NCBI GenBank assembly: GCA_002839605.1
Contig: PGYK01000011.1
Location: forward strand, 1 to 64,000
From: Methanomicrobiales archaeon HGW-Methanomicrobiales-3
GTDB taxonomy: Archaea > Halobacteriota > Methanomicrobia > Methanomicrobiales > Methanospirillaceae
Direction of reading: 5' to 3'
Length of the DNA: 64,000 nt
Both the position numbers and the translations under genes were made by a program. Below, piece by piece: positions 8,035 through 15,833 of this stretch; positions within the stretch are counted from its first letter, which is position 1, and each line of letters opens with the position of its first letter. A model generated the notes under the pieces. That model searched no databases, was not told the origin of the DNA, and saw only the letters and a program-made list of their open reading frames with translations.

Positions 8035-8833
8035 TACGGCTGTAATATTCTCAGTCCGTTCGCCGGATAGTAATCCACAATGACCGGATATTCTCCTTAT
8101 CTTCGGTTACGGGAGGAGTTTTGGAGTTCCCGATTAATTCCCTGCGTTGCGGCCCTCGCACCCGCTCATGGCAGTATGGTTTTTCTCGCTCGCCTTTGGA
8201 GGCGGGGGTAAAAATGGGATCTCTGCATTGAGGATTGACTAGAACTTTGTTGTGGCAGGAAGTGTTGCGGTGTAAGACAGGAGTCTCATTGCGGGAAACA
8301 ATACCAGTGATGAAACAAACACGATACTGTGCACACCCAACAAGAAACGGGGGAATGGGGCGCCGGATCGAGTTTTTCCAGTGCAACAAAAAGGATAGTG
8401 GCAGTTCCAGAAGTTCTCTAAAATCATTTTCAATCGCGATCGACCGGTCGATTCGATCGTGTCCCCTGCCCGACCCCCCTCGGGTTCCTGTGGAGGGAAA
8501 AACTGGAAAATCTCCGTCGGAGTTTCCATAGGAAATTATGGTATTTTTTGCTGGTGTGAAAAGGGGGGTCGGGCAGGGGACGTTATGAATTTTTTTGCCG
8601 GACTCCTGTATCCACGCAAGGAAAAATTTTGGATCCGGTTCTGGCTTTGGACATCATTTCTATTGGGAAAGGCAGTAGTAATGCGGCGTAGTGTCGCGGC
8701 TTTCGCGGGCGTAAGCAGAGGTGCTGCATTCGTACAATTCCCCTGGAGTCTTTTTCACCATCGCGGCCCCCATAAACCTGCCGGCCCCTGTCTGACCCCC
8801 CAAAAACCGTGAAGAACTGAGTTCAATAGTCTG
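8035..8833. other. Convergent intergenic region without a gene
   Basis: About 800 bp between the ends of two convergent genes. I see no supported coding sequence: the short open frames lack ribosome sites and protein-like composition. The region holds the inverted-repeat element at 8461-8581. A half-site resembling one arm lies at 8784-8801 (CCCCTG then TGACCCCCC). A small hairpin with CGCC/GGCG arms is at about 8190-8203. Confidence 0.6.
8461..8581. repeat. 121-bp inverted-repeat element, copy A
   Basis: Perfect 20-bp terminal inverted repeats at 8461-8480 and 8562-8581, with core CCCCTGCCCGACCCCCCT. The ~80-bp interior matches the interior of copy B at 35882-36006 over most of its length (shared blocks GTGGAGGGAAAAAC and TTTCCA.AGGAAA, the latter a small hairpin). 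No open frame is supported, and no clear target-site duplication is visible. It could be a miniature non-autonomous mobile element or a structured transcribed element. Confidence 0.75.
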
Positions 8834-9310
8834 TTACCAGGACCCGCGGCCATCCTCGCCGGTCTCACGCAGGATGATCTTCGCGGTTTCTTCAGCCACT
8901 TCGCCGGTTAAGGCAATGCACTGCCGAAGGTGTTCGGGAGATTGTAAAACCATCCCATGAGTAAGGGTTCGGCAACAGACGCAACCGTGCCTGCGGGTGA
9001 AGAGTGTATGCAGTTCACGTGAAAGTGCAAGGCACCGGTCAATGCAGGGATCGCCGGGCTTTGCCCGTCCAAAGACCATCCCGAGCGCCATAACCCCGCC
9101 CGTCACGGCACCGCATGCACACCCTGCACTGCCGATACCGATCGGAAATCCTGATGCCAGCCGGACAACGTCATTGGGATAACCAAGCCCGAACGCATCG
9201 TTGATGGTCCTGACAATGGCTTCCGAGCAGTAGTACTGGCCGGAACGGTAATACTCCTCTGCAGTCTTCCGGATCTGCGTCACATCGATTGGTCCGCCGG
9301 GTCCCTGCAC
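8834..9310 (-). CDS. C_GCAxxG_C_C family redox-type protein
   Basis: A 158-aa member of the family named for its cysteine pattern. Visible are QYYCSEAIV (C28), SAGCACGAVTGGVMALG (C64, C66) and further cysteines in CIDRC and GCVCC in the C-terminal half. The family is widespread in anaerobes, often near redox, metal or sulfur genes, and its biochemical role is not established. A second, more distant member is in the arsenic cluster at 44799-45236. It is followed on the same strand, upstream, by an OsmC-like gene. Confidence 0.85.
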   Translation of the reverse strand: MQGPGGPIDVTQIRKTAEEYYRSGQYYCSEAIVRTINDAFGLGYPNDVVRLASGFPIGIGSAGCACGAVTGGVMALGMVFGRAKPGDPCIDRCLALSRELHTLFTRRHGCVCCRTLTHGMVLQSPEHLRQCIALTGEVAEETAKIILRETGEDGRGSW

Positions 9311-9336
9311 TCAAATCACCTCTGGATTACCGGTTA

Positions 9337-9858
9337 CTACCGGAGCCGGACATCCGCCTTCAGCACAATGGCGTGTTTGATTGTAAACATCCCCATGCAT
9401 TTCCCAAGAGCATACTCTTTGAGATCCTGAACCTGAATATCAGTTACATCACCACTGACATCCATGATGACCCGGTATTCTGTAATGAGCGGGCATTCAC
9501 CAAGGTCAAACTGTGCGGTATAATCAAGGTCGGCTTCGACTCTGGTCTTCACCGATGTGAGCCGGAGGTTCCGCATGGCAGCCTCGGTCACAAACGTGCT
9601 GGAGTAACACGCGGCAAACCAGAAAAGGCCGAATGCCATCGGGCCTGGCCGGACACCGGGACCGGCAAAGTTCGGGTGGCTCGCTTCCATGGTGTAGGTG
9701 CCATCTTTTACTTTTACCGTTGAACGGAACTGAGATCCTCCATCTTCAAAGAGCCAGTCTCCTTCGATCTTTGCCGTGAACTTTGCTTCTGCGGGTTTTG
9801 CCCGGATCTCTTCTTTATACGCGATAACCTGAGCGGTATCGATGTTATTCAGAGTCAT
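9337..9858 (-). CDS. OsmC/Ohr-family protein
   Basis: A 173-aa protein with the OsmC layout. An N-terminal beta-rich part is followed by a long helix starting GPMAFGLFWFAACYSS, which holds the first conserved cysteine (C84). The second cysteine is near the C-terminus (LGKCMGMFTI, C154). In OsmC/Ohr enzymes these two cysteines reduce organic hydroperoxides, while many archaeal members are of unknown substrate. It lies upstream of the C_GCAxxG_C_C gene on the same strand, separated by 26 nt, so the two may be co-transcribed and act in redox protection. Confidence 0.82.
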   Translation of the reverse strand: MTLNNIDTAQVIAYKEEIRAKPAEAKFTAKIEGDWLFEDGGSQFRSTVKVKDGTYTMEASHPNFAGPGVRPGPMAFGLFWFAACYSSTFVTEAAMRNLRLTSVKTRVEADLDYTAQFDLGECPLITEYRVIMDVSGDVTDIQVQDLKEYALGKCMGMFTIKHAIVLKADVRLR

Positions 9859-10195
9859 GAGTAAACACTGTTTAGTTGTTTATAGTCAGAGTAAAAATAA
9901 TTTATTAAAAAGTTGTGGCTCTGGTTCAGAGTGAGTTAACAGCGCAATGGTGAGGATCGTCTGACGAAACGTTTAATGATGACGTGACACCATCGCGCCG
10001 ACATTTTCCCCTGTCTTTTTCACACAAGTTCCATGAATTAACGCCGGTGTTCAACACATATCCATATTTTTTTTACTACGAACCTATTTAACAAATTCAT
10101 TGAACTTCGATCAAACATTCCAAATGTTTATTAATTTAAGTGAACAACTGATCGCTATCCAAACAAACAAATTAACTTTCTATTGTGTGATGTGC
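9859..10195. promoter_or_regulatory. Divergent promoter region of the OsmC-like gene and the fwd operon
   Basis: A 337-bp AT-rich gap. For the fwd operon a TATA-type box TTTATTAATTTA lies at about 10126-10137, about 60 nt before the start codon. A second candidate (CTATTTAACA) is near 10083-10092. At 9965-9982 is CGAAACGTTTAATGATGA, which recurs with two mismatches upstream of moeA (15698-15715). No gene is supported here. Confidence 0.5.
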
Positions 10196-10459
10196 ATGGC
10201 GTTTTCAGTACATGTAAACATGAACCGCTGTACCGGTTGCGGGAACTGTGTGGTTTCCTGCCCGGTCAACGCGCTCGAGCTCTATACGCTCGACCCGGTA
10301 ACGAAAGAGAAGATCTACCATGTCAAGGATGGCAAGTCCATCAGCATGGATGTGAAGATGGAACTCTGTGCCGGCTGCGGCGTCTGTGTTGGCGCCTGCC
10401 CGTATGGTGTGATTACCCTCTCCGGCAAGGGAGAGACCGGGATGCTCGGGATGAGCTAA
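10196..10459 (+). CDS. fwdG: Ferredoxin subunit of formylmethanofuran dehydrogenase (FwdG-type)
   Basis: An 87-aa protein with two [4Fe-4S] binding motifs, CTGCGNCVVSCP near the N-terminus and CAGCGVCVGACP in the C-terminal half. It is a typical two-cluster ferredoxin. It is the first gene of the fwd operon and would feed low-potential electrons to the FwdB active site for CO2 reduction to formylmethanofuran. ATG 10196 (MAFSVHVN) is chosen over ATG 10190 because methanogen FwdG proteins usually begin this way. FwdE and the polyferredoxin FwdF are not in this operon; they may be elsewhere. Confidence 0.87.
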   Translation: MAFSVHVNMNRCTGCGNCVVSCPVNALELYTLDPVTKEKIYHVKDGKSISMDVKMELCAGCGVCVGACPYGVITLSGKGETGMLGMS

Positions 10460-10475
10460 AACCTGGAGGAGAAGA

Positions 10476-10886
10476 ATGCCGAAAATTTCCCTGAATATGA
10501 TCACGCAGCGTTCCATTGAGGAAGGCGCTGCCATGGAGAAGGGCAAGACCAACCCGGACTACTTCGATGCCTGCTCTATCTGCGAGATGCACCCGGACGA
10601 CATGAAGAAAGCCGGTATCTGGAAGAACACCAATGTCCTTGTCACGAGCGAATGTGGCAGCGTCATTGTGAAGGCAATCACCGCAACCCAGTACGTCCCC
10701 CCGGGCCTTGCCCACATCCGGCAGGGTGTCTGGGCAAACCAGGTAGTCCCGCCCCGGACCCAATCGACCGGCACCCCGCAGTACAGCGGGTTTCCGGTAA
10801 CTATCGAACCAGCCCCGGATGAGAAACTGAAAACCGCCCTCCAGCTTGTGCAGGGCTCGGTCGGACTCTGGAAAGGAGGCCAGTAA
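10476..10886 (+). CDS. fwdD: Formylmethanofuran dehydrogenase subunit D
   Basis: A 136-aa protein matching FwdD/FmdD, the molybdopterin-dinucleotide-binding beta-barrel subunit that completes the FwdB catalytic unit. Recognisable segments are the N-terminal SLNMITQRSIEEG, a central NTNVLVTSECGSVIVKA strand pair and GLAHIRQGVWANQVVPP, the cofactor-contact region of the family. A strong ribosome site GGAGGAGA precedes the start. It lies 16 nt after fwdG and 2 nt before fwdB. Confidence 0.9.
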   Translation: MPKISLNMITQRSIEEGAAMEKGKTNPDYFDACSICEMHPDDMKKAGIWKNTNVLVTSECGSVIVKAITATQYVPPGLAHIRQGVWANQVVPPRTQSTGTPQYSGFPVTIEPAPDEKLKTALQLVQGSVGLWKGGQ

Positions 10887-10888
10887 TT

Positions 10889-12265
10889 ATGCCAAAACTG
10901 ATCAAAGGTGTCGGATGCCCGTACTGCGGGTCATCCTGCGACGATATTGAAGTACTGGTCTCGGATGACGAGACCAGGATCCTTGAGGTGCACAATGCCT
11001 GCATCATCGGGACGAACCTGTTCCACCACGCAAACGACCCAACCCGCCCGCGGCTCCCGCGCCAGCGCCAGCCGGACGGCTCGGTGAAGGAGATCCCGTA
11101 CGAGGAGGCGATCGATTATTTCGCAAAGACGCTCCTTGCAGCCAAAAAACCCCTCATTTACGGTTTCGGATCCACCAACTGCGAGGGTATGAGCGCGGTC
11201 GGCCGGATTGCAGAGAAGGCAGGCGCAGTGCTCGACAACTGTGCAACCATCTGTCACGGGCCTTCATTCCTTGCCATGTTCGACAACGGGTACCCGAGCT
11301 GTACACTCGGTGAAGCCAAGAACCGTGCCGATGTCGTGGTCTTCTGGGGATGCAACCCGATGCACGCCCACCCCCGCCACACCTCACGGTACTCCATCTT
11401 CCCCCGCGGCTACTTCACCCAGAAAGGCCAGATGCAGCGGACCGTCCTCTGCGTTGACCCGCGCGAGACCGATACCGCAAAACTCGCAGACCACCACCTG
11501 ATGCTCGACCAGAGCCACGACTACGAACTCTTCGATGCGTTCCGGACCGTGCTCCGGGGCTTTGATATCCCCGAGGTCGTTGCCGGTATCCCCCGCGAGA
11601 AGATCAAAGAGGCCGCCGAAATCATGAAGAAGGCAAAGTTCTGCATGATCTTCTTCGGCATGGGCTGCACGCACACGGACGGCCGCAACCACAACATCGA
11701 CGCCGCCATCAGCCTGACCCGTGACCTCAACGAGCACACCAAGTGCTCGATCATGGCAATGCGGGGCCACTATAATATTGCCGGTCCCGGCCAGGTCTGG
11801 TCCTGGCAGTTCGGCTTCCCCTACTGCATTGATCTCACCAAGGGTTCCCACGCCCATATGAACCCGGGCGAGACGAGTTCCATCGACCTTGCAATGCGCG
11901 ACGAAGTGGACTGCTTTGTCAATGTCGGTACAGACGCCGGCGCCCACTTCCCCATCCAGGCTGTCCAGCACTTAAAGAAGCACCCGTGGATTACCGTTGA
12001 CCCGAACTTCTGTATGGCAAGCGAGATAGCCGACCTCCACATCCCGGTCAGGATTGCCGGTGTGGATGAACCGGGCGTTGTGTACCGTATGGACAATGTC
12101 CCAATCCAGTTCCGGGCAGTCATCAAGGGCCTCCCGGGAGTTCCGAGCGATGAAGAACTCTTCGACATGGTCTATGAACGCATGTGCGAACTGACCAATA
12201 CCGCTCCGATCTGGCTTGCGGCAAAAGAAGACCGGAAATACCCCCAGAACCCGGCGGTGATCTGA
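10889..12265 (+). CDS. fwdB: Formylmethanofuran dehydrogenase subunit B (catalytic, W/Mo)
   Basis: A 458-aa catalytic subunit that, with FwdD, holds the tungsto- or molybdopterin and a [4Fe-4S] cluster and reduces CO2 to formate. The N-terminal cluster motif is CPYCGSSCDD (C10, C13, C17). The metal ligand is Cys118 in DNCATICHGPS, aligned with the cysteine ligand of characterised FwdB and not selenocysteine. Conserved blocks FWGCNPMHAHPRH and AMRGHYNIAGPG follow. Whether the metal is W or Mo cannot be decided from the protein, but a tungstate importer is encoded in this window. Confidence 0.95.
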   Translation: MPKLIKGVGCPYCGSSCDDIEVLVSDDETRILEVHNACIIGTNLFHHANDPTRPRLPRQRQPDGSVKEIPYEEAIDYFAKTLLAAKKPLIYGFGSTNCEGMSAVGRIAEKAGAVLDNCATICHGPSFLAMFDNGYPSCTLGEAKNRADVVVFWGCNPMHAHPRHTSRYSIFPRGYFTQKGQMQRTVLCVDPRETDTAKLADHHLMLDQSHDYELFDAFRTVLRGFDIPEVVAGIPREKIKEAAEIMKKAKFCMIFFGMGCTHTDGRNHNIDAAISLTRDLNEHTKCSIMAMRGHYNIAGPGQVWSWQFGFPYCIDLTKGSHAHMNPGETSSIDLAMRDEVDCFVNVGTDAGAHFPIQAVQHLKKHPWITVDPNFCMASEIADLHIPVRIAGVDEPGVVYRMDNVPIQFRAVIKGLPGVPSDEELFDMVYERMCELTNTAPIWLAAKEDRKYPQNPAVI

Positions 12266-12266
12266 A

Positions 12267-13988
12267 ATGGCTGAGATTATTGTCAAGGGCGGGTTTATCA
12301 TCGACCCGACCCGGAAGATCGACGGCGATGTCGGGGATGTCGCTATCAAGGACGGCAAGATTGTCGACAAGGTCAGCTCGTCTGCAAAGGTCATCGACGC
12401 AAAGGGCAAGGTCGTCATGGCTGGGGGTGTGGATGTCCACTCTCACGTGGCAGGGCCCAAGGTCAATGTCGGCCGCCTGTTCAGGCCGGAGGACAAACTC
12501 TTATCAGGCTTCTGCAGGAGCGGGATGGCACAGAAGAACGGCTACCGCATGGAGTCCGGCTTCTCGGTCCCGAGCACTTTCAAGACCGGGTACGACTATG
12601 CCCGGATGGGCTACGGTTTTGTGATGGAAGCCGCGATGCCCCCGATCCACTCCCCCCACGTGCACGAGGAGATCCACGACACGCCCATCATCGATGAGGC
12701 GGCACTCCCCGTCTTCGGCAACAACTGGTTCGTCATGGACTACCTCAAGAAAGGAGAAGTCGAGAACACCGGAGCCTACATCGCCTGGCTCCTCAAGGCT
12801 ACAAAGGGCTTTGGTATCAAGGTCGTTAACCCTGGCGGTACCGCAGCATGGGGCTGGGGCCTCAACTGCTTAACCCTTGACGATCCGGTCCCGTACTTTG
12901 AAGTCACCCCCCGTGAGATCATCACGGGACTCATGCAGGCCAATGAGTATCTCGGACTCCCGCACTCGATGCACGTCCACCAGAACGATCTGGGGAACCC
13001 CGGCAACTACCAGCTCACCCTCGACTCGCTCAAACTTACCGAGACGGTCAAGCCGAAGAACAAGTTCGGTCGCGAGCAGGTTATGCACTCGACTCACCTC
13101 CAGTTCCACTCGTACGGAGGAACCGGCTGGGGTGACTTCGAGTCCAAGGCAAAGGAAGTCATGGACTATGTCAACAAGAACAAGGCGATTACCGTTGATA
13201 CCGGGAACGTCACGCTCGATGAGACCACGACCATGACCGCGGACGGCCCGTTCGAGCACCACTTGAACGGCCTCAATCACCTGAAGTGGTGCAACGTTGA
13301 TGTCGAGATGGAGACCGCTGCCGGTGTCGTTCCCTACGTGTATGACCCGAACATCAAGGTCTGCGACATCCAGTGGGCAATCGGTCTTGAACTGGCGCTC
13401 TATGCAAAGGACATGAACCGGATCTTCATCACCACCGACCACCCGAACGCCGGGCCGTTCACCCGGTACCCCCGCGTCATCAAGTGGCTCATGAGCAGGA
13501 AGGCCCGCGAAGATCTCCTGAGCTCCTTCAAGCACAAGGACAAAGTCATCGCTGCTACAACTCTCCACCAGCTGGAACGCGAACTCACCCTCTTCGAGAT
13601 CGCCCAGATGACCCGCTCCGGCCCGGCAAAGTGCCTTGGCATGTCCAACATCTATGGAGGCCTTGCACCCGGCATGAGTGCGGATGTTGCAGTCATTGAC
13701 CTCAACTACAAGAATATGCCCGGCGACCCTGAGCAGATCGAGAAGGCATTCCAGCGGGCTGCCTGCTTCATCAAGTCCGGCGAAGTTGTTGTAAAGGACG
13801 GCGAAGTTGTCAGCAACGGTCATAAGAAGACCGTCTGGGTCAATGTCAAGATGCCCGAGAACCCGCAGGTTACCCGCGACATCACCCAGAGTTTCACGAA
13901 AGACTACACCGTTGATATCATCAACTACCAGGTCCGGGACTATCTCGCCCCACACCCGTATGTTATCGATGTTGATGTGGAGGCTTAA
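12267..13988 (+). CDS. fwdA: Formylmethanofuran dehydrogenase subunit A (amidohydrolase)
   Basis: A 573-aa amidohydrolase-superfamily subunit that condenses formate, delivered through a tunnel from FwdB, with methanofuran. An N-terminal small beta domain is followed by the metal-binding GGVDVHSHVAGPKVN (HxH-type), a central GIKVVNPGG containing the likely carboxylated lysine, MHVHQNDLG, and a late TTDHPNAGP with the catalytic-type aspartate and histidine. It starts 1 nt after fwdB. Length and motifs fit the family fully. Confidence 0.95.
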   Translation: MAEIIVKGGFIIDPTRKIDGDVGDVAIKDGKIVDKVSSSAKVIDAKGKVVMAGGVDVHSHVAGPKVNVGRLFRPEDKLLSGFCRSGMAQKNGYRMESGFSVPSTFKTGYDYARMGYGFVMEAAMPPIHSPHVHEEIHDTPIIDEAALPVFGNNWFVMDYLKKGEVENTGAYIAWLLKATKGFGIKVVNPGGTAAWGWGLNCLTLDDPVPYFEVTPREIITGLMQANEYLGLPHSMHVHQNDLGNPGNYQLTLDSLKLTETVKPKNKFGREQVMHSTHLQFHSYGGTGWGDFESKAKEVMDYVNKNKAITVDTGNVTLDETTTMTADGPFEHHLNGLNHLKWCNVDVEMETAAGVVPYVYDPNIKVCDIQWAIGLELALYAKDMNRIFITTDHPNAGPFTRYPRVIKWLMSRKAREDLLSSFKHKDKVIAATTLHQLERELTLFEIAQMTRSGPAKCLGMSNIYGGLAPGMSADVAVIDLNYKNMPGDPEQIEKAFQRAACFIKSGEVVVKDGEVVSNGHKKTVWVNVKMPENPQVTRDITQSFTKDYTVDIINYQVRDYLAPHPYVIDVDVEA

Positions 13989-13998
13989 AGGTGCGATC

Positions 13999-14805
13999 AT
14001 GGCAACTGTTACATTAAAACCCACCAAAGTCCCCGAACTCATGTTCGAGGGCTACAGCATCACGCCCGACGCGTTTGCAGGAAAAACTGCTGCACAGATC
14101 GCAGCCCTTCCGGGCCACGAAGGCAAGATCCAGGTCACCATCGGGGACTTCTTCGAGGTCTCCGGCAATGGTGGCGAGACTGCCGCAGACACCGACATCG
14201 TTATTGCCGGTGACTGCTCCCGCGTCAAGTACATCGGCAGCAAGATGACTGCCGGTACCGTCACCGTCAACGGCAATGCCGATATGTATGTCGGCGGCTG
14301 GATGAAGGGCGGAAAAATCCATATCAAGGGCAACATGGACTCGTTCTGCGGAATCCAGATGCAGGGCGGCGAGCTCATCTGCGATGGGGATGCCAAGAAC
14401 CATGTCGGCTGCGCCTACCGCGGCGACTGGAGGGGTATGAAGGGCGGCACGATCCGGATCAAGGGAAGTGCCGGCAACGATATCGGGACCTTCATGCTCG
14501 GAGGGACCATCATCATCGAGAAGGACGCTTTCATCCATGTCTCAACTCACGCAGAGGGCGGCACCGTCATCATCAAGGGCGATGTCGAGGGCCGTGTCGG
14601 CGGCCAGATGGTCAAGGGCGACATGTACGTGCTCGGGAAGATCAAGTTCATGATGCCCGGGTTCCAGAAGGTGGACACCGTTGAGAAGGAAGTCGATGGC
14701 GTCACCATGAAGCTCGACCACTACATCGGGGATCTCGGGGAGCGCCACGGTAAGAGCAAGGGACAGGTTGTCTACGCCAATCTGTACCTGAAAGCGGCGG
14801 CTTGA
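13999..14805 (+). CDS. fwdC: Formylmethanofuran dehydrogenase subunit C
   Basis: A 268-aa right-handed beta-helix protein with repeated short strands separated by GG turns (VGGWMKGGKIHIKG, IQMQGGELICDG, MKGGTIRIKG, MLGGTIIIEK, AEGGTVIIKG). This is the GXXGXXXG-repeat domain that FwdC shares with the C-terminal part of glutamate synthase. It is a structural partner of FwdA/FwdB. The start at 13999 follows the fwdA stop by ~10 nt; an open frame extends further upstream but only overlaps fwdA. It is the last gene of the fwd operon, followed by a T-run at 14852-14858. Confidence 0.94.
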   Translation: MATVTLKPTKVPELMFEGYSITPDAFAGKTAAQIAALPGHEGKIQVTIGDFFEVSGNGGETAADTDIVIAGDCSRVKYIGSKMTAGTVTVNGNADMYVGGWMKGGKIHIKGNMDSFCGIQMQGGELICDGDAKNHVGCAYRGDWRGMKGGTIRIKGSAGNDIGTFMLGGTIIIEKDAFIHVSTHAEGGTVIIKGDVEGRVGGQMVKGDMYVLGKIKFMMPGFQKVDTVEKEVDGVTMKLDHYIGDLGERHGKSKGQVVYANLYLKAAA

Positions 14806-14851
14806 ATTTTGGTCATCCATTATATCCAAAACACCGGAATCCCCGGCACCC

Positions 14852-14858
14852 TTTTTTT
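14852..14858 (+). terminator. T-run after the fwd operon
   Basis: Seven consecutive T on the coding strand ~45 nt after the fwdC stop, in an otherwise short gap. Archaeal intrinsic termination often uses oligo-T without a required hairpin. Confidence 0.45.
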
Positions 14859-14893
14859 ACCCAATAATATCCAAGAATCAGGAGGATCATTTT

Positions 14894-15649
14894 ATGAGTA
14901 ACATCGGCAGGGAATTCATCAAAGGAACGCAATACCCGGATTATTCCACGGTGGACCTTGTCCTCCGTGTCCCCGAACCCCCAAAGGAACTTCCCGTGAA
15001 AGAGGGCCAGACGGTGATAAAACTCCCAGGCCCGAAGAAGATCAAAATCCCGGACGTTCCGGTCAGGAAAGTCATCGAGAGTTGGGAACCGGTGGGCTTC
15101 TTTGCCCGTTCAAAGATCGACCTGAAGGAACTCTCGTACCTGCTCTGGTGTTCTCAGGGCTTCAAAAGGATCGCGGCGGAGACGGTCCAGATCAAGACCG
15201 TGCCATCAAGCGGTTCCCGCTACCCGCTGGAGACCTACTTTGTGGCAAACGATGTCGAAGGACTCGATACCGGACTGTACCGGTTCCTCCCGGAGTCGCA
15301 CAGCATTGTAGCAGAAAAGATCGATCCTGACCTGATCCTGGAGATGAGCACTGCAAGCATGAACTTCCGGCTCATGACCCGGGCTGCCGTTACCTTCCTC
15401 TGGGTGGCAGTCCCGTACCGCTCGGTCTGGGCACTCGGGAACCGGGGGTACCGGAGCGTCTTTATTGAAGCCGGCCACAGCTGCCAGAACCTCATCATGG
15501 CAGCAGCAAACATTGGATACGCGGTCTTCCCAACAGACATGTTCCATGATGAACTGGTGAGCAGGCTCGCCGGTCTTGACCCGGAGACCCAGTATCCGGT
15601 CTACCTTGCCGCGGTGGGAACAGAAGAAGAGCGTGTGACCCTTGCCTGA
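14894..15649 (+). CDS. SagB/ThcOx-type nitroreductase-family oxidoreductase
   Basis: A 251-aa FMN-dependent nitroreductase-fold protein of the SagB type. The motifs LSYLLWCSQGFK (after a ~75-residue lead), VPSSGSRYPLETYFV (FMN phosphate contact), GLYRFLPESHSI and EAGHSCQNLIMAAANIGY (C-terminal flavin-binding helix) are present. SagB-like enzymes oxidise peptides in some bacteria, but in archaea they are commonly stand-alone and of unknown substrate. Its own ribosome site (AGGAGG) precedes ATG 14894. It lies between fwd and moeA; no azole-forming cyclase (YcaO) gene is nearby, so a peptide-modification role is not supported. Confidence 0.84.
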   Translation: MSNIGREFIKGTQYPDYSTVDLVLRVPEPPKELPVKEGQTVIKLPGPKKIKIPDVPVRKVIESWEPVGFFARSKIDLKELSYLLWCSQGFKRIAAETVQIKTVPSSGSRYPLETYFVANDVEGLDTGLYRFLPESHSIVAEKIDPDLILEMSTASMNFRLMTRAAVTFLWVAVPYRSVWALGNRGYRSVFIEAGHSCQNLIMAAANIGYAVFPTDMFHDELVSRLAGLDPETQYPVYLAAVGTEEERVTLA

Positions 15650-15669
15650 TCCGGGCTGGTTTGTCACCC

Positions 15670-15677
15670 TTTTTTTT
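15670..15677 (+). terminator. T-run after the SagB-type gene
   Basis: Eight consecutive T ~20 nt after the stop codon, consistent with archaeal oligo-T termination. Confidence 0.45.
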
Positions 15678-15833
15678 GGTACGTTCCGGAAGTCAAACGA
15701 ATCGTTTAATGATAAATACGGCAATAAATACTTTTGAGTTTACTTGATACGCCAGTTAATTTTCCCTGCTGCATCAGGGAATACCACAGACAGGTCCGAT
15801 CATGAATAATCGCTTATGCCGGAGTACCACACG

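Noticed and set aside
12870-14042. Long open frame on the minus strand opposite fwdA and fwdC
   Set aside because: It is a mirror of a GC-rich gene with strong codon bias; its composition (valine- and aspartate-rich runs) is that of a shadow frame, and fwdA is certain.
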